Shown here in pieces: positions 51,768-61,027 of a stretch of 61,464 bases of DNA. The notes under the pieces were generated by a model. That model was not told the DNA's origin and did not search any database. It saw only the letters and a list, made by a program, of their open reading frames with translations. The position numbers were made by a program, and so were the translations under genes. The stretch comes from J005 sp964613235 (lineage in GTDB: Bacteria; Pseudomonadota; Zetaproteobacteria; Mariprofundales; Mariprofundaceae): the NCBI GenBank assembly GCA_964613235.1, contig CAZTGM010000003.1, positions 1 to 61,464 on the forward strand. The letters are read 5' to 3'. Numbering within the stretch: position 1 is the stretch's first letter; each line of letters begins with the position of its first letter.

Positions 51768-54700
51768 ATGGCAACAGAGGCTCCAGATGATACGGTGAAA
51801 ATCCATCGGGGAATCCGGTTCAAGCTCATGGCAGCTACGCTGACGCTGATTGTGGCGCTGGTTTCGATGCTGACGGCTATGCAGATTCACAATCAGCAGC
51901 AGAGTCTGGAAAGCGCATTATCGCGTCATACGACGTTCCTCAGGGAATTGCGACTGTCCGTGGCCGATCGGTTATCGGAAAAAATGGCTGCACGTATTCA
52001 GGAAATGATTGGTGCATTCGATCAGGCGCCGGTGCGCAAGTATATTCAAAATGCCGTGCGTGATTTTGATGAATTGCGCTATGTGACTCTGATGCGCGGT
52101 AATACGCCGGTGATTGCATTCGGAACGGATCTGGGCAGGGCCTTGCGACGGGAGATTCTCGTGGGTGATGCCGGCCAGTTTGCGCGCAGTCAGCGGAGGG
52201 AAACCGTACACGAATTCACTGTTGAGGGGCATGCGTTTCTTGAAAAGATCGTGCCGCTGGAGCTTGAAGGCGAATACTGGGGTTCATTACGGCTCGGTTT
52301 CGAACTGGACAGGCTCAATCAGGAGCTGGAGGAGTCCCGTATCTATATCGAGCAGGAAATTCGCCGTATGATTTATCAGGCCGTGCTGTCTGCGCTGGCC
52401 TTTCTGATTGTTGGTGCTGTGGTCATGGTTTTTCTGGCCGGACGCTGGACCCGTCCTGTGCTCAAGCTGGTGCATTTTTCCCGCGAGCTGGCGCGCGGCA
52501 ATTTTGCGGCTGACCCGCATATCAGTATTCGCACGGATGACGAAATCGGTGTGCTCACGGCCAGTCTTGAGGAGATGGGCAAGAGCCTGCGTGCCTTTTA
52601 CGAAAATCTGGAGGAGAAGGTGGCTGAGCGCACACGGGAACTGGCCGAGGCCAGGGATCAGGCCATGGCCGCCAATCGGGCGAAAAGCGATTTTCTGGCC
52701 AATATGAGCCATGAGATTCGCACGCCATTGAATGCAGTTATCGGCCTGTCGCATCTGCTGATGGAGACGGAGCTGAGCCGGCAGCAGCGGGATTATCTGA
52801 GCAAGATTCTTGCAGCGGCCGAAGCGCTGCTGAACATTATCAATGATATTCTCGACTTTTCCAAAATTGAAGCCGGACACATGGAACTGGAGCAGACAGA
52901 ATTCAATCTGGCGGAGTTGCTGGATCAACTGACCAGTGTACTGGGGATCAAGATCAGTGAGAAAGGACTGGATTTTCTGGTCGATTACGACCCGAACATG
53001 CCGGTATTCCTTGTCGGAGATCCGCTGCGCCTGGGGCAGGTGCTGGCCAACCTGATCAATAATGCGGTGAAGTTTACCGAACAGGGACAGATTACGGTTG
53101 CCGTCGAATGCCTTGAACGACAGGAAGATCGTCTGATGCTGCGGTTTGCTGTGGAGGATACGGGTATCGGCATGGATGAGGCGCAAATGCAACGGGTGTT
53201 TTCCGCTTTCTCGCAAGCCGATACATCCACGACGCGCAAATATGGTGGTACGGGGCTGGGGCTGGCGATTTGCCGGCAACTGGTTGATTTGATGGGGGGT
53301 GAAATCCACGTGGAAAGCGAGCCGGGCAAGGGCAGTTGTTTTTCGTTTACAGTCTGTTTTACGCAGGCCGCTGCACAGCAGCCGGCCTTGCTGTTGCCTG
53401 AATTGGTACGTGGCCGACAGGCGCTGGTGGTTGATGATAATCAGCGAGCCGGTGAAGTGTTACAGGGCTTTCTGCAGGCATTTGGCCTGCAGGCCGAGGT
53501 TGTGGCCGGTGCCGATGCCGCATTGGCGCGCCTGCAGCAGGAAGCTGTCCCATACCCGTCCCTGCTACTGGTAGATGCGCATATGCCGGACATGGATGGA
53601 CTGTCGCTGGTACACCATGTGCGTGATTTGACGCTTCCGGATCAGCCGAAAATTATCATGGTGGTGGCCATGGCCATGGAGCATTTGCGCCGGCAGGGTG
53701 CGAACCTTGGCATCGATGCCTGGCTGAATCGGCCGGTAATGCCGGCGCATTTGTTTGAGGCTGTGCATGAGGTGTTTGGTCTGGATATGGACCGGCAGTT
53801 GCTGTCTTCGCGCATGCAGGCTTCGAAATTGCATGCGCCACCGCATTTGCGGGGAGCCAGGGTATTGGTTGCCGAGGATAACGATGTCAACCAGCAGGTG
53901 ATTGTCGGTTTGCTGAAAAAGGCAGGAGTGCAGGCGGATGTTGTCATCGATGGTCGGGAGGTGTTGCCGGCATTGCATGCACGGGATTACGATGCCGTAC
54001 TGATGGATGTACAGATGCCGGGCATGGACGGCCTGCAGGCCACCCGACTGATTCGTCGGCAGGCCCGTTTTGAGCAATTGCCGATCATTGCCGTGACGGC
54101 CAATGCCATGGCTGATGAACGGCAGCGCTGTCTGGATGCCGGTATGAGTGCACATGTCGGAAAACCGATTTCGCCGGTAGAACTCTATCGCGTCATGGCG
54201 CAGTGGATTATGCCGGCAGAACGGGATATGACCATCGTCACAGAGCCGTCGGATGCATCCGATAATATTGAGCTGCCGGATATTGCCGGTTTGAATACAC
54301 AGGCAGGGTTGCATCGTTGCGGTGATGACATACGGATGTATGTGCATGTGCTAAACCGCTTTGTGGACTCTCAGGCAGGGACGGTAAATGCCCTGCGGCA
54401 GGCATGGGATGCTGGCGATGTGTCAGCCTTGCGGCGCCTGTTACATGCGCTTAAAGGTGTGACGGCCAATATCGGCGCTGAATCCGTTGCCGGAATGTCA
54501 GCTGATATCGAGGCAGATATCCTCGCGAATAAGGCTCCTCCGGAGGTGGAAGCACGGGAGGCCTTGCTGGAGGCACTGGAAGCCTTGCTGGAGGATATTC
54601 AGCGCTGGCTAGCGCATTGTAAACCGCAGATGCCTGCCATCAGTGGCGTGGACGGGCAATCGCTACTCGAGGCGTTGCAGCATTTGCAGCAGTTGCTTGA

Positions 54701-54908
54701 GCATGCCGATGCTCATGCTGTGGATGAACTGGCAGTTTTGCGCGAGCGATTGTTGCCGACATCAGCAATGGCTGAATTATCCAGTCTGGAACAGCATGTG
54801 CGTACCTACGATTTTGATGGTGCACTGGAAGTGCTGGCACGGATTCGTCGGCAGGCAGAACATGCATCGAATGAAGATAAAAACACGCGGAACGTGGAGG
54901 AAACATAA
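51768..54908 (+). CDS. hybrid sensor histidine kinase with two REC domains and Hpt
   Basis: A 1046-residue membrane kinase. Two membrane helices (about 22-42 and 203-225) flank a ~160-residue sensor region, then HAMP and a coiled coil. HisKA has phospho-acceptor His315 (SHEIRTPLN), followed by HATPase (DTGIGMD, GGTGLGLAI). REC1 has Asp603 but AWLNRP in place of the usual Lys-Pro. REC2 has Asp747 and a normal KP (GKPIS). An Hpt domain has His893 (LLHALKGVTANIGAES). This is a BarA/ArcB-style multi-step phosphorelay. The next gene, a REC-only protein overlapping by one base, is the obvious phosphate acceptor. The stimulus is unknown. Confidence 0.93.
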   Translation: MATEAPDDTVKIHRGIRFKLMAATLTLIVALVSMLTAMQIHNQQQSLESALSRHTTFLRELRLSVADRLSEKMAARIQEMIGAFDQAPVRKYIQNAVRDFDELRYVTLMRGNTPVIAFGTDLGRALRREILVGDAGQFARSQRRETVHEFTVEGHAFLEKIVPLELEGEYWGSLRLGFELDRLNQELEESRIYIEQEIRRMIYQAVLSALAFLIVGAVVMVFLAGRWTRPVLKLVHFSRELARGNFAADPHISIRTDDEIGVLTASLEEMGKSLRAFYENLEEKVAERTRELAEARDQAMAANRAKSDFLANMSHEIRTPLNAVIGLSHLLMETELSRQQRDYLSKILAAAEALLNIINDILDFSKIEAGHMELEQTEFNLAELLDQLTSVLGIKISEKGLDFLVDYDPNMPVFLVGDPLRLGQVLANLINNAVKFTEQGQITVAVECLERQEDRLMLRFAVEDTGIGMDEAQMQRVFSAFSQADTSTTRKYGGTGLGLAICRQLVDLMGGEIHVESEPGKGSCFSFTVCFTQAAAQQPALLLPELVRGRQALVVDDNQRAGEVLQGFLQAFGLQAEVVAGADAALARLQQEAVPYPSLLLVDAHMPDMDGLSLVHHVRDLTLPDQPKIIMVVAMAMEHLRRQGANLGIDAWLNRPVMPAHLFEAVHEVFGLDMDRQLLSSRMQASKLHAPPHLRGARVLVAEDNDVNQQVIVGLLKKAGVQADVVIDGREVLPALHARDYDAVLMDVQMPGMDGLQATRLIRRQARFEQLPIIAVTANAMADERQRCLDAGMSAHVGKPISPVELYRVMAQWIMPAERDMTIVTEPSDASDNIELPDIAGLNTQAGLHRCGDDIRMYVHVLNRFVDSQAGTVNALRQAWDAGDVSALRRLLHALKGVTANIGAESVAGMSADIEADILANKAPPEVEAREALLEALEALLEDIQRWLAHCKPQMPAISGVDGQSLLEALQHLQQLLEHADAHAVDELAVLRERLLPTSAMAELSSLEQHVRTYDFDGALEVLARIRRQAEHASNEDKNTRNVEET

Positions 54909-55384
54909 TGCAGGATCAATGGCCAACAGTGCTGATCGTGGATGATACGCCGGAAAATATCGATATTTTGCGTGCAGTGCTCAGGCATGATTATCAGCTG
55001 AAAGTTGCGACCAATGGCGAAAAGGCCCTGGAATTATGCCGGCGTGAGCCGCAGCCACAACTGGTGTTGCTGGACATTATGATGCCGGGCATGGATGGCT
55101 ATGAGGTCTGCCGACGACTGAAAGAGGATGAGCGAACGCGACGCATTCCGGTTATTTTTGTCACGGCGATGAGTGAGGTCGGAGATGAAGTCAGGGGGTT
55201 GGAGCTGGGGGCCGTGGACTATCTTACCAAGCCGATTAAGCCGGCCATTGTCAAGGCGCGGGTGCGTACACATCTGACTTTATACAAGCAGACGTTGCTG
55301 CTGGAAAATATCCTCAACCAGTGCTCTTCCGAGCTTTCTGCCATGCGTAATGTGCTTGGCCTGAATCAATCGCAGGGTCAGTAA
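54908..55384 (+). CDS. stand-alone REC response regulator
   Basis: A 158-residue receiver-domain protein. Acidic residues are in LIVDDTPENI, the phosphorylated Asp in VLLDIMMPGMDG near residue 55, and the conserved Lys in YLTKPIKPA. After the receiver (about 1-125) only a short helical tail follows, with no DNA-binding or enzymatic output. It is fused by TAATG to the kinase gene and abuts the P-loop NTPase gene, so output is probably by protein contact, perhaps with that NTPase. Confidence 0.92.
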   Translation: MQDQWPTVLIVDDTPENIDILRAVLRHDYQLKVATNGEKALELCRREPQPQLVLLDIMMPGMDGYEVCRRLKEDERTRRIPVIFVTAMSEVGDEVRGLELGAVDYLTKPIKPAIVKARVRTHLTLYKQTLLLENILNQCSSELSAMRNVLGLNQSQGQ

Positions 55385-57214
55385 ATGGCCAGAAAACGGG
55401 AATTCAAGCGTGGTGTTGCTGCCCGACAGGCGGCACGGCAACAACGGGTCAGACAATTACGCACCAATCGTGAGGATGAACGCCGGTTATTGATGCAGTT
55501 TCTGGAGGCGCTGGAAGAAAAGGGGCGTGCACCGCAATGGCCGATTGTCAGTGTGTATGGCGTCGGTGGCGTGGGCAAGAGTACGCTGCTGCGCTGGGTC
55601 TGGGACGAATTCTGTGAGCGGCATCCCGATCATCGCATGCATGCCGTGCATCTGGATATCGATTCGGACAAGGCCGAATCGATGAGTGTGGTCGAATTTT
55701 TCTGGTTTATGCGTATGCAGATTCATCAGCAGTTACAGGAGCCGCTGCTGGCTTTCGATTATGTGTATCTAAAATATCTGGAAAAGGTACATGAAAAAAT
55801 TCCGTTCAGTGATGGCCCGATCCAGCAGTTTGTCGATCGTATTGCGCGCAAGGACAGTGTGCTATCCGGTTTGCTGGGTGGTGTGGGCAATATCATTCAG
55901 TCATTGCCGGTGGGTGCGGTGCTGAATTCGGCGCTGGCCTATGTGCGTGATTCGGCACGTGAGAAAACGCTGATGCAGCAACTGGGCATCGATCTGGCGG
56001 AAATCGATGACTGGACGACCGGTGATATCGAATTGTTATTGCCACAACTGATGGCCGAAGATCTGGGCTTGCTGCTGCTGGAACTGAACCGGCCGTTGCT
56101 GTTGATTGTGGATGGCTATGAACGCCTGTCTGACAAGACCGAACAGAGCTTTGTTGAATCGTTTACCGCCGGCCTGTTGCTGGATGAGGTGTTTGCAACC
56201 CGCGCAGGAATGGTGTTGCTTGGACGCGAGCCTACTGACTGGTCGGCTTATGATGATCCGGCTGATACGCAGCGCTGGAACAGCGATTTCATCATGCAAA
56301 TGCATCTGCGTGGTTTCAGTGGGCATTTTGCCGATCAGTATCTTGCCGCAGCCTGCACGCACTATCGTGCATGCGATCAGGCATCGCTGGCCGATGCGCT
56401 TGTGCGTTATGCCACGGATATCAAGGAGGCTTGTCGGGAAACACAGTCACAACAGCAGCCGACGTATCATCCGTTTTATCTGGATATCTGCCTGAATACG
56501 CTGGAATCTCGTGGTGAAGACTTCGATCCGCAGCGACATTTGGGGCTGACGCCGAAAGAACTGATGAACCGGTTTTTCAAGTATATGGATCGCGATGAAC
56601 TTTCGCTGCATCTGGTACTGAGCCTGGCGGTGCATTTCAACTGGCCATTGGTGCATGATCTGCAACGTCAGGGCGTGATTCGTGCATGGACACAGACAGA
56701 ATTTCTGCAGTATGTGGCGCGCCATTCCTATATAACGGATTCGGAGGCTTCAGGTACATTTCATTTCAACCGCTTGATGCAGGAATCACTAACAACCTAT
56801 ATGCGCACACTCGATGAGGTGCAACGCCATGTGCTGCGGGACTCGGCTTTTGCGGCGTTGCGTGATTTTTTCACCCATGCTCTGGGCGAGGCTTTACAGG
56901 AAGGGCAACGCGAAACGGCTGCATTATGGCTGGACCATACCGCGCATATGCTGATGCAGGTGGCCCGCGTGGAATTGTTACCCGTATCCGATGTGTATGA
57001 GCTGTTTTGCCAGCTGGCCGCGCAGGGGGGGGGCTTGCTGCTTGAACGGCGTCTGAGCTGGAATCGGGCATGGACGGTGCTGTTGCGCGATATGCTGGGG
57101 CCGGATCATGTGCAGACGCGCAAAAGTTTCGATGTCTGGGCGGATTCGCTGGAATCGCTGATTGCCCGGGGGCGTGCGGTGCTGCAGGGGCATAGCCCGG
57201 ACCATGACGCGTAG
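55385..57214 (+). CDS. P-loop NTPase, STAND/NB-ARC-like, unknown function
   Basis: A 609-residue NTPase. A basic N-terminal leader (about 1-30, rich in Arg) precedes Walker A GVGGVGKST at 59-67; Walker B is LLLIVDGYE near 241. The following winged-helix-like and helical region resembles STAND ATPases, and the end (LGPDHVQTRKSFDVWADSL) looks like a single kinesin-light-chain-type TPR remnant. No TIR, nuclease or other effector is visible. It begins one base after the REC gene and its stop abuts the Xer gene. Role unknown; a switch driven by the upstream phosphorelay is inference. Confidence 0.75.
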   Translation: MARKREFKRGVAARQAARQQRVRQLRTNREDERRLLMQFLEALEEKGRAPQWPIVSVYGVGGVGKSTLLRWVWDEFCERHPDHRMHAVHLDIDSDKAESMSVVEFFWFMRMQIHQQLQEPLLAFDYVYLKYLEKVHEKIPFSDGPIQQFVDRIARKDSVLSGLLGGVGNIIQSLPVGAVLNSALAYVRDSAREKTLMQQLGIDLAEIDDWTTGDIELLLPQLMAEDLGLLLLELNRPLLLIVDGYERLSDKTEQSFVESFTAGLLLDEVFATRAGMVLLGREPTDWSAYDDPADTQRWNSDFIMQMHLRGFSGHFADQYLAAACTHYRACDQASLADALVRYATDIKEACRETQSQQQPTYHPFYLDICLNTLESRGEDFDPQRHLGLTPKELMNRFFKYMDRDELSLHLVLSLAVHFNWPLVHDLQRQGVIRAWTQTEFLQYVARHSYITDSEASGTFHFNRLMQESLTTYMRTLDEVQRHVLRDSAFAALRDFFTHALGEALQEGQRETAALWLDHTAHMLMQVARVELLPVSDVYELFCQLAAQGGGLLLERRLSWNRAWTVLLRDMLGPDHVQTRKSFDVWADSLESLIARGRAVLQGHSPDHDA

Positions 57215-58120
57215 GTGAACGCAATGGCCGCAACTGCGGGCACGTGTGAGGTGCGTCTGGAAGGCATGCTGGATCGTTTGTCGATGTTGCGCGGCTGGTC
57301 CCGGGCTACACGTTGCAGCTATCGTACGGATTTGCTGCATGCACACCGGTTTTTTATACAGCAGAATAGCGACATCTTTCATGCGAGCCACAGCGATGTA
57401 CTCGATTATCTGGCCATGTTAATGCGCGAAGGTATGAGCCAGGCCACGATTCGTCGTCGGCGCAGTGCGCTGGCGACCTGGTTCTCCTTCCTGCTGGAAC
57501 TGGGTGAACGCAATGATCATCCGGCACATCATCTGCCGCCTGTTCGCAAGGCCAGGCCGTTACCCAAACTGATGAGTGAGCAGGACGTGGAGGCTTTGCT
57601 TAATGCCCCTGATGTGACACAGCTAACCGGCTTGCGGGATCGCTGCATGCTGGAGTTATTGTATGCAACAGGATTGCGCGTCAGTGAACTGGTGGGGTTG
57701 CGGCTTGTCAGTGTCGATCGTGCTGCCGGTCTGTTGCGTGTGATCGGCAAAGGGGACAAGGAGCGGCTGGTACCGTTTGGCGAGGAAGCAGCCGGCTGGC
57801 TGGATGCCTGGCTGGAAGCGCGCCCCCGACAGCCGTCTTCCATGTTTCTTTTCCCGGGACGAAACGGAAAGGCTATGACGCGGCAGAATTTCTGGTTGCG
57901 TATCAAGCACTATGCGCAGCTTGCCGGAATTCGACCATTACCGTCACCGCATACGCTGCGGCATGCGTTTGCCACGCATCTGCTGGGGCATGGAGCAGAT
58001 TTGCGCGTTGTGCAAATGCTGCTCGGCCATGCTAATGTGACGACGACAGAGATTTATACGCATGTGGCCAGGGCACGTCTGCATGACCTGGTGAATCGCA
58101 ATCATCCGTTGGGTGGCTGA
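57215..58120 (+). CDS. xerD: tyrosine recombinase, XerD-like
   Basis: A 301-residue tyrosine recombinase matching XerC/XerD in length and domains: an N-terminal SAM-like core-binding domain and a catalytic domain with Arg in ATGLRVSEL, HTLRHAFATH (His, Arg) and the nucleophile Tyr in TTEIYTHV near the end. XerCD resolve chromosome dimers at dif. The sequence looks like the housekeeping XerD type rather than a phage integrase. It starts at GTG just after the NTPase stop or at ATG 57224. No dif-like site was identified in this window. Confidence 0.9.
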   Translation: MNAMAATAGTCEVRLEGMLDRLSMLRGWSRATRCSYRTDLLHAHRFFIQQNSDIFHASHSDVLDYLAMLMREGMSQATIRRRRSALATWFSFLLELGERNDHPAHHLPPVRKARPLPKLMSEQDVEALLNAPDVTQLTGLRDRCMLELLYATGLRVSELVGLRLVSVDRAAGLLRVIGKGDKERLVPFGEEAAGWLDAWLEARPRQPSSMFLFPGRNGKAMTRQNFWLRIKHYAQLAGIRPLPSPHTLRHAFATHLLGHGADLRVVQMLLGHANVTTTEIYTHVARARLHDLVNRNHPLGG

Positions 58121-58152
58121 ATCGGTTTGGGGGAGGCGCTGCCGTTTTCGTT

Positions 58153-58161
58153 TGCTATAAT
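58153..58161 (+). promoter_or_regulatory. extended -10 promoter of citrate synthase
   Basis: TGCTATAAT holds TATAAT at 58156-58161 with the TG extension; no good -35 is seen. It lies 36 bp before the chosen start. Confidence 0.6.
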
Positions 58162-58196
58162 GCTGCCGGTTGAAAGAACTTCAGGAGTTTCATGCC

Positions 58197-59372
58197 ATGC
58201 AGGATAAACAACAGACAAGTGCCGATATCCCGTGTTATTCACCCGGCCTTGCCGGTATTCCCGTGGCCGAATCGGCCATCTCCTATGTCGATGGCCAGCG
58301 CGGCCATCTCGAGTATCGGGGGATTGATATCGAGGAGCTGGCGGAGAAATCGTCATTTGAGGAAACGGCTTATTTGCTGTTGTTCGGGGACTTGCCGAAC
58401 CGCCAGCAACTGGAGGATTTCGATTCGCAGCTGCGTCACCACCGGCGCATCAAGTTCCGCATCCGCGATATCATGAAACATTTTCCTGAAAGTGCGCATC
58501 CGATGGATGCCTTGCAGGCCACCGTGGCTGTGCTGGGCATGTTCTACCCATTGCCGCATTCGTCGGATGGCAGTCTGGATGAGGGTACGGCGCGTGATGT
58601 GTGCATCAATCTGATCGCCAAACTGCCGACGTTGGTGGCGGCGCATGCGCGCATGCGCCACGGTGATGATCCGATTCCGCCACGCGATGATTTGTCCCAT
58701 GCGGCGAATTTCTACTATATGCTCACCGGTCAGGAGCCGTTCCCATTGACCGAGCGCATCATGGATGTGGCGCTGATCGTACATGCCGAGCATACGATGA
58801 ATGCCAGTACGTTTTCGACGATGGTGACTGCCTCAACGCATGCCGACCCGTATACCTGTATCAGTGCGGCAATTGGCGCATTGTCCGGCCCGTTGCATGG
58901 CGGGGCCAATGAGGATGTGTTGTGCATGCTGGATGAAATTGGTGGTATGGAGCGCGTTGAGGACTACCTGCATCGCAAGCTGGAACGTAAGGAGAAAATT
59001 CCTGGACTCGGGCATCGCGTGTATAAAACGAAAGATCCGCGTGCAACGCTTCTGCAGCAACTGTATGTCAAACTGACGGAGAAAATGGGTAGCGATCCGA
59101 CCTATGAAATTGCCAGCCGTATTGAGGAATTATCGCGTCAGACGCTGGGTGCCAAGGGCGTATGCCCGAATGTCGATTTTTATTCTGGCATCGTCTATCG
59201 TAAGCTGGGCATTGCGACCGACCTGTTTACGCCGATCTTTGCCGTGGCGCGCGTGGCCGGCTGGCTGGCACACTGGAAAGAACAGCTGGGCAAGGGGCGT
59301 ATTTACCGGCCCAAACAGATTTATGTCGGCGGCCATGCTGCACCCTATATTCCGATGGAAGAGCGCGACTGA
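58197..59372 (+). CDS. gltA: citrate synthase
   Basis: A 391-residue citrate synthase of the short type seen in archaea, Gram-positives and PrpC-like enzymes. Catalytic residues are His in GPLHGGANED, His in GLGHRVYKTKDPR and Asp in NVDFYSG. It condenses oxaloacetate with acetyl-CoA; methylcitrate synthase activity is possible for this subtype, but no prp genes are nearby. I start at ATG 58197 with CAGGAG upstream; an in-frame start at 58170 is less likely. Confidence 0.92.
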   Translation: MQDKQQTSADIPCYSPGLAGIPVAESAISYVDGQRGHLEYRGIDIEELAEKSSFEETAYLLLFGDLPNRQQLEDFDSQLRHHRRIKFRIRDIMKHFPESAHPMDALQATVAVLGMFYPLPHSSDGSLDEGTARDVCINLIAKLPTLVAAHARMRHGDDPIPPRDDLSHAANFYYMLTGQEPFPLTERIMDVALIVHAEHTMNASTFSTMVTASTHADPYTCISAAIGALSGPLHGGANEDVLCMLDEIGGMERVEDYLHRKLERKEKIPGLGHRVYKTKDPRATLLQQLYVKLTEKMGSDPTYEIASRIEELSRQTLGAKGVCPNVDFYSGIVYRKLGIATDLFTPIFAVARVAGWLAHWKEQLGKGRIYRPKQIYVGGHAAPYIPMEERD

Positions 59373-59686
59373 TGTTCGTGACAATGAACCGATTTTCGCT
59401 GCATGATGAGTTTTGTGAAGCGTTCGAGCAGCGTTTCAGGGAGCGGGAAAGCCTGCTCAGTCAGGTGCCAGGTTTTATCCGCAACAGCGTGTTGCGTCCG
59501 GTGGATGGAGCCGGCGAGCAGTACATCGTCATGACGCTATGGGAATCGAAGGAAGCTTTTCAGGACTGGGCTCGCTCGGATGCCTTCCGGCAGGCACATG
59601 CACGCGCAGCGCAAACACCGAAGGAATGGTTTGCCGCCCCCAATCAACTGGAGGCTTTTGAATCGGTTACCGATGAGGTGGCATAA
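59372..59686 (+). CDS. ABM-superfamily small monooxygenase-like protein
   Basis: A 104-residue dimeric alpha+beta barrel protein resembling antibiotic-biosynthesis monooxygenases and IsdG-like heme oxygenases. Conserved-looking parts are VPGFIRNSVLRP, YIVMTLWESKEAFQDW and the following AFRQAH. Whether it binds heme cannot be told. Its ATG overlaps the citrate synthase stop (TGATG), so it is co-translated, and its last 20 bases overlap the convergent murI gene. Confidence 0.8.
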   Translation: MFVTMNRFSLHDEFCEAFEQRFRERESLLSQVPGFIRNSVLRPVDGAGEQYIVMTLWESKEAFQDWARSDAFRQAHARAAQTPKEWFAAPNQLEAFESVTDEVA

Positions 59687-60467
59687 GCACAGCATCAACC
59701 GTTACATGACCGAACAGGCGTTGTAGCAGGGCCTGAAATGTATCATTGTCGGTTGTGCTGGTTGCACGGAAGCTGCCGACACCGGATTGTGGATTGAGCA
59801 GCTTGTGATGCATCAGCTGCCGGGCGGTATGACGGGCGACGGCCGCACCGGTATCGATCAGACAGATATCGTCGCCTGCGATGTCGGCAATGCTGTCCCG
59901 TACCAGGGGATAATGCGTGCAGCCAAGAACAATGACATCCACCTGTCGATGTTTCAGTGGCTGGATATATTGTTTTAACAGAGTCGAGGTCTGTCGGGTA
60001 TCGCAGGACTCGATGGCTTCCACCAGGCCGGGACAAGGCTGCGTCGTCACATGAAGCCCCTGAGCAAAGGTTTTCAGCAGTGCCGCGAAACGTGCGCTTT
60101 TCAAAGTCCCTTCCGTGGCCAGGATACCGATATGCCGATTGCGTGTGGCCTGCGCTGCCGGTTTGACTGCCGGCTCCATGCCGATGACGGGAACAGGTAA
60201 TGCATGGCGCAGGGTGCCGGCGGCTGCGGCCGTGGCGGTATTGCAGGCGATGACCAGCATCTTGATGTGATGCTGTTGTATCAGCCATTTTCCCAGCATC
60301 ATCATACGCTGACAAATTTGTTGCTCGCTTTTATTACCGTACGGCAGCATTTGTTGATCGGCGATGTAGATCAGGTTCTCATGCGGTAGCAGGCGGCGAA
60401 TTTCCTGTGCTACGGTCATGCCGCCGATACCGGAATCGATGATGCCGACGGGTTGGTCCTTTACCAT
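59667..60467 (-). CDS. murI: glutamate racemase
   Basis: A 266-residue racemase supplying D-glutamate for peptidoglycan. The two catalytic cysteines are in VIACNTATA near residue 74 and VLGCTHYPL near 185, and the start GIIDSGIGGMTVA is typical. Length and motifs match MurI. Its start overlaps the HIT gene stop by seven bases, and its end overlaps the convergent ABM gene. Confidence 0.94.
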   Translation of the reverse strand: MVKDQPVGIIDSGIGGMTVAQEIRRLLPHENLIYIADQQMLPYGNKSEQQICQRMMMLGKWLIQQHHIKMLVIACNTATAAAAGTLRHALPVPVIGMEPAVKPAAQATRNRHIGILATEGTLKSARFAALLKTFAQGLHVTTQPCPGLVEAIESCDTRQTSTLLKQYIQPLKHRQVDVIVLGCTHYPLVRDSIADIAGDDICLIDTGAAVARHTARQLMHHKLLNPQSGVGSFRATSTTDNDTFQALLQRLFGHVTVDAVLMPPHR

Positions 60468-60874
60468 ATGATATGGTCGGTGGCCTGCCGCAGGGTGTGC
60501 ATGATGGATTCACGTTGTTTTCCGGTATATGGCATCGCCGCGCCATGCCCCCAGACCGGTGTGGGCCAGGCCGCATCATCATGCTGGCGCGCAATGACAT
60601 GAATATGCAGTTGCGACACGATATTGCCGAGAGCGCCGATATTGATTTTGTCTACATGCCCGGTGGCTCGCAGCACATGTTCAGCCGCCATGATTTCATC
60701 CATGAGCTGTGTGCGCTGGTCGGACGATAATTGCGAGATTTCGCTGATCTGTTCAACACGAGGCACCAGAATCAGCCAGGGAAAACGCGCATCGTTCATT
60801 AATAACAGCCGACATAACGGCCAGTCACCTAGCAGAAACGTATCATCTTCAAGTCGCGGATGCAGATCAAACAT
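60461..60874 (-). CDS. HIT-family nucleotide hydrolase
   Basis: A 137-residue histidine-triad protein. The motif is VSQLHIHVIARQHDD, with HxH present and Gln in place of the first His of HxHxH, as seen in this proteobacterial subgroup. LLLMNDARFPWLILVPR is the matching N-terminal part. HIT proteins cleave nucleotide phosphoramidates or dinucleotides; the substrate is unknown. I start at ATG 60874 for the usual length; the frame is open to 61000 with another ATG at 60916. Confidence 0.82.
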   Translation of the reverse strand: MFDLHPRLEDDTFLLGDWPLCRLLLMNDARFPWLILVPRVEQISEISQLSSDQRTQLMDEIMAAEHVLRATGHVDKINIGALGNIVSQLHIHVIARQHDDAAWPTPVWGHGAAMPYTGKQRESIMHTLRQATDHIIW

Positions 60875-61027
60875 GCCCCGATGTTCGTTTGCCACCCCCG
60901 TTTCTGCAAGTGGCATGGCATTCAACGGTGCAAGTGATACAGGAAGCCACGGTGAATCAAAGTCTTGTAGGCGGTCCTGTGACTGCCATCGAAACCACAC
61001 CGATGATTGCTGGATGAAATGCTGTTA

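Noticed and set aside
51768..58120. Anti-phage defence operon built on the STAND-like NTPase
   Set aside because: No nuclease, TIR, protease or membrane-pore effector is visible, and the Xer protein looks like the housekeeping type; evidence is too thin.
57215..58120. Integrase of a genomic island next to tRNA-Leu
   Set aside because: The recombinase matches XerD in length and motifs, lies about 5.6 kb from the tRNA, and no attachment-site repeat of the tRNA end was seen.
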